24,216 nt of DNA from Thermodesulfovibrionales bacterium. Lineage in GTDB: Bacteria > Nitrospirota > Thermodesulfovibrionia > Thermodesulfovibrionales > SM23-35. Position 1 is the stretch's first letter, and each line of letters starts with the position of its first letter. The notes under the pieces were generated by a model, which ran no database searches, was not told the DNA's origin, and saw nothing but the letters and a program-made list of their open reading frames with translations. The stretch spans positions 1-24,216 of the forward strand of contig JAGUWT010000143.1 in the NCBI GenBank assembly GCA_020062205.1, in the 5' to 3' direction. A program made the translations under genes and the position numbers. Below are positions 1 to 6,450 of the stretch, one piece after another.

Positions 1-237
1 AAGGGTCACACATTAGCAATCGGATGCCCTAAACTCGATAATGCAAATGCATATAGGGAAAAACTGGCAACTATACTCAGTGAAAACAACATTAAATCTG
101 TAACAGTGGCATACATGGAGGTTCCTTGCTGTATGGGGCTGGTGAAATTAATTGAGGATGCAGTAAAACAGAGTGGAAAAGATATCCCCATGAAGAAAAT
201 AAAGATAGGGATTCAGGGGCAGATATTAGCAAGGTAG
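1..237 (+). CDS. 4Fe-4S ferredoxin-type protein, C-terminal part
   Basis: The window opens inside this gene, in frame from base 1, and the stop is TAG. The visible 78 residues contain IGCPKLD near the start and EVPCCMGL in the middle. This pattern is familiar from the C-terminal half of small 4Fe-4S dicluster proteins found beside hydrogenase or hybrid-cluster genes. The ferredoxin CxxCxxC motifs would lie upstream and are not visible. Function is probably electron transfer or redox sensing in the cytoplasm, but the exact partner cannot be told. The gene belongs to the chromosome, not to the element that starts about 30 bases further on. Family assignment is from memory of the motif, so moderate confidence. 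Confidence 0.6.
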   Translation, partial: KGHTLAIGCPKLDNANAYREKLATILSENNIKSVTVAYMEVPCCMGLVKLIEDAVKQSGKDIPMKKIKIGIQGQILAR

Positions 238-267
238 ACAATGTATGGCAGACAAGTGGTTGAAATT

Positions 268-320
268 AATGGTGGAGCTGATCGGGATCGAACCGACGAC
301 CTCTTGAATGCCATTCAAGC
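268..320. repeat. attL: 53-bp direct repeat, 3' fragment of tRNA-Ala
   Basis: These 53 bases are identical to 8134-8186. They cover the 3' half of the minus-strand tRNA-Ala gene from the anticodon stem to the CCA end plus two flanking bases. Beyond 320 the match stops (A here, G in the intact tRNA), so the 5' half is missing and this copy cannot make a tRNA. This is the layout left when a tyrosine integrase inserts an element that carries its own copy of the tRNA 3' end. It marks the left boundary of the element. Confidence 0.93.
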
Positions 321-427
321 AAAAGTTAACCTTTTGGATTATCCAGTATTCTCCTTTGCTTGCCATTACTTGAAAATCTCAAATATGAGGGATAGCGTTT
401 TCTTTAATGTTATCTCTCATTTGACCT

Positions 428-452
428 CTCTACTTCACATTTACTTCACAAT
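428..452. repeat. Left integrase arm-type site (25-bp repeat)
   Basis: A 25-bp stretch is repeated perfectly and in the same orientation at 8051-8075. It consists of two TACTTCACA units spaced 11 bp apart, about one helical turn. It lies 107 bases inside attL, while its twin lies 58 bases inside attR, so in the excised circle the two would flank the core on either side. That is the expected position of arm-type sites bound by the integrase N-terminal domain or by Xis. Binding is inferred. Confidence 0.7.
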
Positions 453-468
453 GAAAGGAAAAAGGAAA

Positions 469-624
469 ATGAAAACGGAGATTTTATTCATAGGTGTAGA
501 TGGAGAGAAAACAGTAAATTCTCAGGAGACACTTAAGCAAATAGAAAAGGTTAAAAGCCTCGAATGTCTTTTAGAGCATAAGGGCGAACCCCTTATTAGC
601 ACACTTAAAACAGGAGGACAATAA
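469..624 (+). CDS. Small hypothetical protein upstream of the radC-like gene
   Basis: A 51-residue ORF beginning MKTEILFIGVDG. I chose the ATG at 469 because AAGGAAAAAGGAAA lies directly before it. An in-frame ATG at 451 would add MKGKRK, and the frame stays open further back through the attL repeat, which is not credible coding. No domain is recognised. The stop is two bases before the radC-like ATG, and the C-terminal codons contain the GGAGG that serves the next gene, so the two are probably co-transcribed and translationally linked. It is the first gene inside the left end of the element. Confidence 0.5.
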   Translation: MKTEILFIGVDGEKTVNSQETLKQIEKVKSLECLLEHKGEPLISTLKTGGQ

Positions 625-625
625 A

Positions 626-1333
626 ATGTTAAGCGTTAATCTTTCTTTAGAACGGACTGAACAGAATTTGCCATTGCCTCAGATCAGGCTGTTTCAAAAC
701 ACTGAGGTGCCAAAAGGCGAACCGATGTGTTCACCAGTGGCTGTTTATGAGACTATGCGTTTCCTTCAAAATGCAGATAGAGAGATGTGTTATGCCCTTC
801 ATCTCGATGCAAAAAATAGAATCATTGCAATGGAGCTTGTTTCTATGGGTAACCTCAACAATAGTCTTATCCACCCCAGAGAGGTATTCAAGGGAGCTAT
901 CCTGAATAATTCTGCTTCTGTGATCCTTGTTCACAATCACCCCTCCGGGGATGCTAAACCGAGTCAGGAAGATTTGAAGAAAACAGAAGGGATTATTAAA
1001 GCAGGAGAGATGTTAGGTATCCCTGTCATAGACCATATAGTCATTGGAAATGGGGAATACAATTCTGTTAAATCCTGCCTCGATTATGCTGCAGAGAGCA
1101 AAGAAATGACAAAAAGAAAACAGACTGAAAGCGCTATAAATACTCTGATAAAGGCAAATGAAAACCTGAAAGGCAAGGAGAGTTTAAGCAGCACTGAAAT
1201 AAAGAGCCTTTCAAAAACTTTAAGGGGTTCTGTTTATAAGATGTTTTTAACCCGGGGTATAGAAGAATCCTGCTTAAGGGAATGTTATAGGTCAACAGCA
1301 CAGTATATAAAGGGTAAATCTTCAAGAAGGTAA
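626..1333 (+). CDS. RadC-like JAB/MPN domain protein
   Basis: A 235-residue protein with a JAB (MPN+) domain of the RadC type. The metal-binding motif HNHPSGD lies at residues 103-109 with the partner aspartate in SQED (D116), and an upstream conserved glutamate is in MELVSMG. The N-terminal helix-hairpin-helix part of chromosomal RadC is absent. About 75 lysine- and serine-rich residues follow the JAB domain, and I do not recognise them. Short RadC homologues of this kind are common on plasmids, phages and genomic islands, where their role (DNA repair, anti-restriction or deubiquitinase-like peptidase) is unsettled. The start is supported by GGAGG eight bases upstream. A terminator follows, so it ends a short two-gene unit. 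Confidence 0.85.
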   Translation: MLSVNLSLERTEQNLPLPQIRLFQNTEVPKGEPMCSPVAVYETMRFLQNADREMCYALHLDAKNRIIAMELVSMGNLNNSLIHPREVFKGAILNNSASVILVHNHPSGDAKPSQEDLKKTEGIIKAGEMLGIPVIDHIVIGNGEYNSVKSCLDYAAESKEMTKRKQTESAINTLIKANENLKGKESLSSTEIKSLSKTLRGSVYKMFLTRGIEESCLRECYRSTAQYIKGKSSRR

Positions 1334-1343
1334 AATAGACGTT

Positions 1344-1378
1344 ACCCTGCCTTGTATTACCACAGGGCAGGGTTTTAT
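1344..1378 (+). terminator. Rho-independent terminator after the radC-like gene
   Basis: The arms ACCCTGCC (1344-1351) and GGCAGGGT (1366-1373) pair perfectly over 8 bp across a 14-base loop, followed by TTTTAT. It lies 10 bases after the radC-like stop and isolates that unit from the toxin-antitoxin promoter. Confidence 0.8.
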
Positions 1379-1391
1379 CTTAATTTTTCTT

Positions 1392-1420
1392 TTGACTAAA
1401 TTTTTTTATTGGCATATAAT
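1392..1420 (+). promoter_or_regulatory. Sigma-70 promoter of the tumE/tumA pair
   Basis: TTGACT (1392-1397) and a perfect TATAAT (1415-1420) are separated by 17 bp. Transcription should start near 1427, leaving only about six bases before the ATG at 1433 and no Shine-Dalgarno sequence, so the message would be almost leaderless. Confidence 0.8.
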
Positions 1421-1432
1421 ACCTACAATTAA

Positions 1433-1723
1433 ATGAAAGCTGAATTAATAGAGCATTCAAAGGTTATTGATGAATCAGGTAATACCATTGAAATTAACTT
1501 ATGGAAATTGCCAAAGCCTACAGAGGATAAACCACACGGATATAAATATTCTCTGGTTTATATTGTAGAGAATGAGCGGATAATAGGCTATGACAATGCA
1601 GAAGGCAAGGGAGACCATACACATATCAGGGGGACGGTAAAGCCCTATAAGTTCAGAGATGTATGGAAGCTTATACAGGACTTTTATAGAGACATAGAAA
1701 AATTTAAGAGAGGTGAATTATGA
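1433..1723 (+). CDS. tumE: TumE-type toxin (DUF6516 family)
   Basis: A 96-residue protein. A tyrosine-rich stretch (YKYSLVYIV) is followed by YDNAEGKGDHTH, which resembles the conserved D-N-A-x-G-K-G-D-H-x-H signature of the TumE/DUF6516 toxin family. These are small toxins encoded beside a winged-helix partner; the histidines suggest a catalytic or metal site, but the molecular target is not known to me. It is the first gene of a two-gene unit, overlaps the next gene by 4 bp (ATGA), and has a strong promoter with almost no 5' leader. Toxin-first order is usual for this family. On a mobile element such a pair would act in stabilisation or defence. Confidence 0.75.
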   Translation: MKAELIEHSKVIDESGNTIEINLWKLPKPTEDKPHGYKYSLVYIVENERIIGYDNAEGKGDHTHIRGTVKPYKFRDVWKLIQDFYRDIEKFKRGEL

Positions 1724-2085
1724 GGGTAAAGAAGATAAAAATAGGCATTAAGGATGTAAAGACAGCCTTAAAGGAATTTGCAGAGAAGGCAGAGGCCATT
1801 GAACGAGGAGAGAAGGTCAAGAAAGAGACTGGCGTTTATTTCACCAGCTTTGAGGCATTCAGGAAGATATTGACACCCAAGAGGCTTGAACTCCTGCATG
1901 TTATTAGGATAAAGAAACCTTCTTCAATTAATGAGCTTGCAAGAATGGCAAAGAGGGATGTTAAAAATGTTGCAGACGATGTGAAATACTTAGAGCAAAT
2001 AGGGCTGATTGAGAAGAAAGAAACAGACAATAAGATAGCGCCGGTAACTAAGTATGACAGAATCGCCTTAGAGATAGCGGTTTAA
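1720..2085 (+). CDS. tumA: TumA-type antitoxin / HVO_A0114-like winged-helix regulator
   Basis: A 121-residue protein with a C-terminal winged-helix domain. The segment LTPKRLELLHVIRIKKPSSI followed by NELARMAKRDVKNVADDVKY is typical of the HVO_A0114 / MarR-like antitoxins that pair with TumE toxins, with DVKNVADDVKYLEQIGLIEK as the recognition region. The lysine-rich N-terminal 35 residues probably form helices. Its start overlaps the toxin stop, so the two proteins are translationally coupled. The expected role is to neutralise the toxin and repress the shared promoter at 1392-1420. Assignment rests on the fold pattern together with the neighbour. Confidence 0.75.
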   Translation: MRVKKIKIGIKDVKTALKEFAEKAEAIERGEKVKKETGVYFTSFEAFRKILTPKRLELLHVIRIKKPSSINELARMAKRDVKNVADDVKYLEQIGLIEKKETDNKIAPVTKYDRIALEIAV

Positions 2086-2115
2086 TTTTTCAGGGGATAG
2101 GCTCTGCAGGCCGAT

Positions 2116-2178
2116 AAGGCGGTAACTCCTACCGCTTTCCTTTGATACTAAAAGGAGAGACCGTAAAGGAAGGCGGTA
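2116..2178 (+). promoter_or_regulatory. Possible RNA switch sequestering a ribosome binding site
   Basis: The 93 bases before the next gene contain mutually exclusive pairings. TACCGC (2130-2135) can pair with upstream GCGGTA (2119-2124) over a 5-base loop. Alternatively the longer arm TACCGCTTTCCTTT (2130-2143) can pair along its whole length, with one G-U, with AAAGGAAGGCGGTA (2165-2178), which holds the Shine-Dalgarno and touches the ATG at 2179. The ten bases AAGGCGGTAA occur in both competing partners (2116-2125 and 2170-2179). One fold would hide and the other expose the ribosome binding site. The function is inferred from base pairing only. Confidence 0.5.
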
Positions 2179-2850
2179 ATGAGAAAAGAAATAGTATTCT
2201 GTAAGGCACTTCAAACACCGGTTAACAAAGAATTCAGATGTCCTGATAAAGATTGTGATACCTGCCAAGAAGTCAATATAACTACTGAAAAAACTGCAAG
2301 ACATCGGACATTTACTTTCACAGATTTAGAACGTAAGGTTTTAGCAAAGAAGGATTTATCTTTTGCCTTGCGTGTCTATAACTTCCTGAATGATCTGACT
2401 ACTGAATTTAATGAAAGTGAATTCAGGAAGCATTATTGGAACTTTTTAGATCTCATAAGCTACCTTAAAAGACAAAATCTTTATTTAGGATGGGAGGGCA
2501 ATGAGTTTGAAACCTACATAGAAGACCTCGACAGTCTTTATGCACTAATTAGCAGACACATAAGACAAAAGAAAAACATTCCTTTAGACTGTCTTTTAAT
2601 TACCTATCGTTGTGATGAGAGGAAGATAAATACAGAGGCATTAGCTAAAGATTTACGAGAAAAAAGAATAACCAATATTGAAATAGAGACATTGCAGAGG
2701 CGTATAAGCAGGGCAAGGGATACCAAATATTTATGGGAAATAACCAACCTTGCGATTAAGTTAATGCCTTTTACCCAAGAGTGTTACGAGATGTTGGCCA
2801 CATCAAAATTTCCTAACTGCACCTTCAGGTTTTTAGAATCCGAACCCTGA
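2179..2850 (+). CDS. Hypothetical protein with N-terminal Cys cluster
   Basis: A 223-residue soluble protein. The N-terminus has cysteines at FCKAL, FRCPDKDCDTCQ, reminiscent of a short zinc-binding knuckle; the rest is predicted mostly helical and charged, with no catalytic motif that I recognise. AAGGAAGG lies directly before the start, buried in the hairpin described at 2116-2178, so expression may be switched by RNA folding or by translation of something upstream. A terminator overlaps its stop codon, so it is a single-gene unit or ends the toxin-antitoxin operon. Function unknown. Confidence 0.7.
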   Translation: MRKEIVFCKALQTPVNKEFRCPDKDCDTCQEVNITTEKTARHRTFTFTDLERKVLAKKDLSFALRVYNFLNDLTTEFNESEFRKHYWNFLDLISYLKRQNLYLGWEGNEFETYIEDLDSLYALISRHIRQKKNIPLDCLLITYRCDERKINTEALAKDLREKRITNIEIETLQRRISRARDTKYLWEITNLAIKLMPFTQECYEMLATSKFPNCTFRFLESEP

Positions 2851-2871
2851 AACTCTTTTGCAGGGTTTTCT
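2843..2871 (+). terminator. Rho-independent terminator overlapping a stop codon
   Basis: AACCCTG (2843-2849) pairs with CAGGGTT (2861-2867) across an 11-base loop and is followed by TTCTTC. The left arm includes the first two bases of the TGA stop codon (2848-2850). Confidence 0.65.
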
Positions 2872-2882
2872 TCATACCAGAT

Positions 2883-2946
2883 AAGCATTTCAAGGCGTAA
2901 CTTTTCCAAAATCAAGCATTATCAAGGCTTTTCAAGCATAGGCTTG
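2883..2946. repeat. Iteron-like AAGCAT repeats, possible replication origin
   Basis: AAGCATTTCAAGGC (2883-2896) and AAGCATTATCAAGGC (2914-2928) are imperfect direct repeats 31 bp apart. A third AAGCAT at 2934 is part of a small hairpin (CAAGC, ATAG, GCTTG; 2933-2946). The 222-base gap 2851-3073 has no ORF that I can support. Repeats of this sort in the only sizeable gap before the replication-type gene could be an origin, but other readings are possible. Confidence 0.3.
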
Positions 2947-3073
2947 GCCGACTTTCCAATGAATTCCGTTTTGTTGTCCTTGTACTTAAACAGGTTTTCC
3001 TAAAAAATAAGAGAGAAGTATAAGGCATCAGGAGATTGTTTCTCTGAAAGCAAAGATACGAAAGGGGTAGGAT

Positions 3074-3325
3074 ATGAAGGAAAAAGAATTTATAACCGCA
3101 GACGTTTACTTAAGTTCAGCAATAGCAATCCTTCTCAATACTCAGCCAAATTTTAAAGTCGAAAACAAAAAAACCCTGTTTGTTTTTCCTATCTCCGACG
3201 ACCTTTATGAAGCCATGAATTCTTATAACAGCGGTATTGCTATCAATATTTGTGAATATGTGGAGACTCTAAAAAAAATGCGAGCGGAAATGGTAATGCG
3301 TCGGAATATGGCAGGGCAGCGATAA
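3074..3325 (+). CDS. DUF5659-like small protein
   Basis: An 83-residue protein with the pattern ITADVYLSSAIAI near the N-terminus, a hydrophobic strand KTLFVFPIS in the middle and a C-terminal helix YVETLKKMRAEMVMRRN. This order (D-x-Y-L-A start, F-x-F core, NALKxLKRR end) matches what I remember of DUF5659 proteins from phages and mobile elements, whose function is unknown. AAAGGGG stands seven bases before the ATG. Eight adenines near 3271-3278 inside the gene lead into a second open frame, discussed separately. No enzyme or binding role can be stated. Confidence 0.6.
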   Translation: MKEKEFITADVYLSSAIAILLNTQPNFKVENKKTLFVFPISDDLYEAMNSYNSGIAINICEYVETLKKMRAEMVMRRNMAGQR

Positions 3326-3565
3326 ATGAACTTAGAAAAAAATCGGGGGGATCGGCGCAAAAAATAACTCCCTTAAAGAGAATGAAGCTCAAAAAAATCT
3401 TAAGGTACTTCCAGAAGATGTGTCCAATACGGACAGCAAAGCTTGCAAGAATCGGCTACGAAACAATTTTTTTTTGAGGCGGATTCTTGGAATGGGTCAA
3501 AGCCGTTGCATTTTATTTTTTTTTCAATACTTACTGCGATGGGTACTGCGATGGGAATATTTTTA
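3326..3565 (+). other. 240-base stretch without a supported gene; possible decayed ORF
   Basis: There is no ORF with a start codon and ribosome binding site of useful length. The frame -1 to the previous gene is open through ASEYGRAAINELRKKSGG and on to a TGA at 3474-3476 but has no start of its own. The stretch also holds an inverted repeat CAAGAATC / GATTCTTG (3446-3453 with its partner near 3481-3488), a run of nine T (3467-3475) and a tandem TACTGCGATGGG duplication (3532-3555). It looks like degenerate coding sequence. Confidence 0.35.
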
Positions 3566-3955
3566 ATGGAAAGTAAGGTCTGTTCACGTTGCCTGGTTGA
3601 AAAGAGCACTATTCTTTTCAACAAAGATGGGGCTTCGAGGGATGGGTATACTTCAATGTGCAAAAGTTGCAATCGGGATAATTGTCGGGCTCACTATCGA
3701 AAAAACATTAAACAACACAGACTTCTCGCCCGCGGCTATTATTTAGAGCACAAAGAAAAGCGTAAAGCCTATGCACAGGCGAATAAAGAAAAAATTCAGT
3801 TTTACTTGAAGAAGTACAGGACAGCGAACAGAGAATACCTGCGAGAAATGGCTCGGGCAAATAAGCTGATGATCCAGGCCAAGCTGAGAAGAAAATCGAA
3901 TATAGATAAAAATTTAGAAGCTGAGGACGTTCAATTAAAACTGATTGATGTTTAA
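3566..3955 (+). CDS. Zinc-ribbon protein resembling the front half of phage HNH proteins
   Basis: About 129 residues from MESKVCSRC. Two CxxC pairs, CSRC and CKSC, are separated by about two dozen residues (with FNKDGASRDGYTSM between) and should hold one zinc. A long basic helical tail rich in Lys, Arg and Tyr follows. This zinc-ribbon plus basic-helix layout is familiar as the N-terminal part of phage-type HNH endonucleases, but no HNH catalytic motif follows, so nuclease activity is not supported; DNA or RNA binding is more likely. I prefer the ATG at 3566 with GGGA ten bases upstream. In-frame starts at 3443, 3539 and 3551 add low-complexity residues encoded by T-runs and a duplication. 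Confidence 0.55.
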   Translation: MESKVCSRCLVEKSTILFNKDGASRDGYTSMCKSCNRDNCRAHYRKNIKQHRLLARGYYLEHKEKRKAYAQANKEKIQFYLKKYRTANREYLREMARANKLMIQAKLRRKSNIDKNLEAEDVQLKLIDV

Positions 3956-4786
3956 ATGATGGCAAATCATGAGGAAACGTATGATGACCACGGCTGGATC
4001 AAACTTTATCGAAAATCTTTGTTTAACGGATGGCTCAAGAATCATAATTTGTGGGTATTCTGGTGTTATTGCCTTCTTAAAGCCTCACATAGGGAAAATA
4101 GAGTGATTGTAGGCAATCGGCAAATCATATTACAACCGGGTCAATTCGTTTTTGGTAGAAAGAAAGCTTCAAAAGAAACCCGTCTAAGTGAGCGTTCTAT
4201 AAGAACATGTGTTTACAATTTATGTACATTAGGAAATTTGACCATCAAAACGACCAACAAGTTTAGTTTGATAACCATTGTAAATTGGGAACTTTACCAA
4301 AATAAGGGAATAAAAACGACCAGTAAAATGACCAGTAACCGACCAGCTACCGACCACATACAAGAATTAAAGAATAAAAAGAAGTTAAGAAATAAGGGAA
4401 TTGTCTCTGACGAGAACAATTCTTGTCCTCTCTCTTTTATTGAGTATTTAAAAACAAATTCATCCATTGAGGTTATTTCCAATTATGAGGATGTTGTTGA
4501 AGCTATAAAGCATTTTCTTTATGCATATGAGAAATATCGGGGCGGAAGTCACCCAAAGCTAAAACCAGAGCAGTGGTATGAGTATATTATGGCCATGAGC
4601 AGTTTTTATGACCCTGACACTGGCAAAGATCATGGGGAAAGTTCACTTGATGATCTCAAGGTTATGATTGAGCAATACTTTCAAAAGCAATACCGGGACG
4701 GTTGTGATTATCGGCTTGCTCACTTCGTTTCACCCGGCGTTTTTAAAAATTTGTTTTTTGAGAATATCTATAATGTTGATCGGTGA
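3956..4786 (+). CDS. Phage-type replication protein with winged-helix N-terminus
   Basis: A 276-residue protein. The first 110 residues, beginning GWIKLYRKSLFNGWLKNHNL and continuing WVFWCYCLLKASH, with QIILQPGQFVFGRKKASKET and RLSERSIRTCVYNL, are the replisome-organiser winged-helix fold seen in phage replication proteins that work with a DnaC- or DnaD-like loader. A linker rich in Lys and Asn follows, then a helical C-terminal part (EQWYEYIMAMSSFYDPDTGK) that I do not recognise. It probably binds the element's origin and starts replication after excision. It begins right after the preceding stop, and its last codons overlap the PC4 gene. Its presence implies that the element can replicate on its own. 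Confidence 0.7.
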   Translation: MMANHEETYDDHGWIKLYRKSLFNGWLKNHNLWVFWCYCLLKASHRENRVIVGNRQIILQPGQFVFGRKKASKETRLSERSIRTCVYNLCTLGNLTIKTTNKFSLITIVNWELYQNKGIKTTSKMTSNRPATDHIQELKNKKKLRNKGIVSDENNSCPLSFIEYLKTNSSIEVISNYEDVVEAIKHFLYAYEKYRGGSHPKLKPEQWYEYIMAMSSFYDPDTGKDHGESSLDDLKVMIEQYFQKQYRDGCDYRLAHFVSPGVFKNLFFENIYNVDR

Positions 4787-5030
4787 AATACAGAAAAACT
4801 CTACTGAGAAAATCCAGGTGTCTACTGCATCATACAAGGGCCATAACTTCATAGATGTAAGAGTCTACTATGAAGATGATAATGGAGAATGGAGGCCCAC
4901 AAAGAAAGGAATAACCATCGCACCCGAAAAAGTGGATGACCTTGTAAATCTTATTAAGAAGGCAAAAGAAGCTATAGGAATCGAAGAATGTCCCTCATTA
5001 GAGGGGCCAATGACAAAAAAGGAGTGTTAA
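4773..5030 (+). CDS. PC4/Sub1-like ssDNA-binding protein
   Basis: An 85-residue protein built almost entirely of a PC4 (p15 coactivator) domain. After IQKNSTEKIQVSTASYKGHN comes DVRVYYEDDNGEWRPTKKG and ITIAPEKVDDLVNLIKKAKE, the classic beta-sheet plus C-terminal helix. Bacterial and phage PC4 proteins form dimers that bind single-stranded DNA and may act in replication or recombination, which fits the replication-type gene just upstream, overlapped by 14 bases. The frame is open back to 4668, but that part lies inside the neighbour, so I chose the ATG at 4773, where the PC4 homology begins. Domain call is strong; role is inference. Confidence 0.85.
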   Translation: MLIGEIQKNSTEKIQVSTASYKGHNFIDVRVYYEDDNGEWRPTKKGITIAPEKVDDLVNLIKKAKEAIGIEECPSLEGPMTKKEC

Positions 5031-5033
5031 AAA

Positions 5034-5204
5034 ATAGAATTTAACGGGGAAGAACTTGCAGGAAAGAGCGATGAGGAAATTGCAGAGATGGCAATTCAGG
5101 CATGGAAAACAGATCCAAAAATCCGGGCCGAGTTCAGAGACTTATTGCGATTTCACGCCTATTTGAATTTTTGCAGACAGAAGGGGGTAGTAAATGGCAA
5201 ATAA
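5034..5204 (+). CDS. Small hypothetical protein with ATA in the start position
   Basis: A 56-codon frame reading EFNGEELAGKSDEEIAEMAI then QAWKTDPKIRAEF and ending FCRQKGVVNGK, with a natural amphipathic composition. GGAG (5021-5024) stands nine bases before an ATA codon, where an ATG would be expected, and the preceding in-frame stop is only one codon further up. The first in-frame ATG (5088) has no ribosome binding site and would leave 38 residues. It overlaps the next gene by 11 bases. Either ATA is used as a rare start or a former ATG has mutated. No family recognised. Confidence 0.45.
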   Translation: MEFNGEELAGKSDEEIAEMAIQAWKTDPKIRAEFRDLLRFHAYLNFCRQKGVVNGK

Positions 5205-5769
5205 TAATTTAAAGGAACTGATTAAAAAGCGAGGCGAGGCTGAAAAAGCACTCAAAGCAGCGCAGGGGAAAATTATAGAGTTAACAGGTCGGGGTGATCA
5301 GCTTGCAAAAGAGATAAGAGGCATTGCTGATTCAAAACAGAAGGCCGAGCAGGCAAAAAAGCAGGCCCTTGATAAATTCGTTATCGGTGAGATCTCACAG
5401 AGCGAGTTAGACATCATTAAGAAAAAGCTGCAGGAGATTACACAGACAGAAGCAGAACTCCAAGAACTATTAGAGGCGACAAAGCGGGCGCGGGAAAGCC
5501 TTACAAAGGCAATCCCGAATTTTAATGATGCGTTATCTGTAGCAAATCGGGCTATCTGGGATTCAATTTACGAGACAATAAAGCTTGATATTCAGACTGC
5601 TGTCGGGGATTTATGGGTAAAAGCGTATGCCTCTAAAAACGAAGCAGGCGGCGGAAGCTATGAGGGAATCATGAGGGACATTCTCGGGCAAATGCCTGCT
5701 TATGACATTGTCCAGGATTTAAAAGGGCAGGTTGCAAAGGAATATGGCCTTAATTATTTTGAAAAATAA
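5194..5769 (+). CDS. Coiled-coil protein of unknown function
   Basis: A 191-residue protein. Residues 1-110 are almost pure heptad-type helix rich in Lys, Glu, Ala and Gln (for example KRGEAEKALKAAQGK and ELQELLEATKRARESL), so a long coiled coil is likely. The C-terminal 75 residues are more compact and aromatic (AIWDSIYETIKLDIQ, GDLWVKAY). There is no signal peptide or membrane segment. AAGGGGG lies seven bases before the ATG. It follows the PC4 and ATA-start genes with short overlaps and so belongs to the same operon. It resembles phage small structural or accessory proteins in composition only; function unknown. Confidence 0.65.
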   Translation: MANNNLKELIKKRGEAEKALKAAQGKIIELTGRGDQLAKEIRGIADSKQKAEQAKKQALDKFVIGEISQSELDIIKKKLQEITQTEAELQELLEATKRARESLTKAIPNFNDALSVANRAIWDSIYETIKLDIQTAVGDLWVKAYASKNEAGGGSYEGIMRDILGQMPAYDIVQDLKGQVAKEYGLNYFEK

Positions 5770-5782
5770 GCAACCTGTATCT

Positions 5783-6337
5783 ATGATTAACCTCCGGAGT
5801 CATGAGCGGGATTGCAGGGCTTATACTTTCGTCGGTGCTACGAGAGATAAGGGGGTCCCTCCCGGCCCTTTGTCTGACACCGCAGGCAAGGGCAACACGG
5901 GGCCCTGTAAAGGTTGCAAAAAGCCCATTGAAATAACCCTAAACGGTCTTAAATCTTTTTGTTCTTATGAATGTAAAAAAGCCCATAAAAGGGCTTATAT
6001 GGCTGATTTAATGCAGAGGAAAAGGAATGTTAGCATTTCGGGTGGCTATATAGGTATGGATTCCCAAAATGTTAGCACTGCAAACCCGCATGAAAAGCCA
6101 ATCGAGAAAGCCCAAAATCAAGGTCACGGACTTTCTGAAGATAACTTTCAAGGTTGGGGTGGAGAAGACCGGTATGAATTAGCCAAAAAATACTGCTGTA
6201 ATTTTGGTGTCAGGGATAAAGAGGGTTTTTGTGTAAGCTTTACAGAGCCGATAAAAATATTCAGGGCTAAGTGCAGTGATTGTAAATTTGGGAATGCTTT
6301 ATATAAAGGGGTAGCAAATAAGAACCCAGGACATTGA
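5783..6337 (+). CDS. Cys-rich putative zinc-binding protein
   Basis: About 184 residues from MINLRSHERDCRAY. Two cysteine groups are visible: CKGC followed by CSYEC (a four-cysteine zinc knuckle, ending in a basic KKAHKRAYMADLMQRK) and, near the C-terminus, KYCCNFG with AKCSDCKFG. This suggests two metal sites and a nucleic-acid-binding role. The start is uncertain: the ATG at 5783 lies 14 bases after the previous stop without a clear ribosome binding site, and an ATG at 5744 with AAAGGA only two bases before it is an alternative. The segment near 5846-5905 looks richer in G and C than its surroundings. Family not recognised. Confidence 0.55.
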   Translation: MINLRSHERDCRAYTFVGATRDKGVPPGPLSDTAGKGNTGPCKGCKKPIEITLNGLKSFCSYECKKAHKRAYMADLMQRKRNVSISGGYIGMDSQNVSTANPHEKPIEKAQNQGHGLSEDNFQGWGGEDRYELAKKYCCNFGVRDKEGFCVSFTEPIKIFRAKCSDCKFGNALYKGVANKNPGH

Positions 6338-6449
6338 AGAAATTATCAGAGAGGCATTAAGCCGATATAAGACAGGAAGGTTTAAATATGGAGAGCTGCT
6401 GTAATTTACGGAGCTCTTAGAGGTCATGAAAAGGGAGATAAGAGCCTAA
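6318..6449 (+). pseudogene. Small ORF with ATA start position and in-frame TAA
   Basis: AAAGGGG (6305-6311) stands six bases before an ATA. From there the frame reads RTQDIEEIIREALSRYKTGR and ends YGELL before TAA (6402-6404). The same frame then continues FTELLEVMKREIRA to a second TAA two bases before the next ATG. The two halves look like one small helical protein of about 43 residues broken by a stop. It may be a decayed gene, or a shorter 28-residue peptide if ATA can start translation. Coding reality is uncertain. Confidence 0.35.
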
Positions 6450-6450
6450 A

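Noticed and set aside
241..468. Upstream extension of the small protein frame through the attL repeat.
   Set aside because: It reads through the tRNA fragment and arm site, lacks a ribosome binding site and has no protein-like composition; a better-supported ATG lies at 469.
3443..3565. N-terminal extension of the zinc-ribbon protein with a hydrophobic stretch (signal peptide-like).
   Set aside because: The hydrophobic residues come from T-runs and a 12-bp tandem duplication; a start with GGGA upstream at 3566 sits directly before the zinc ribbon.
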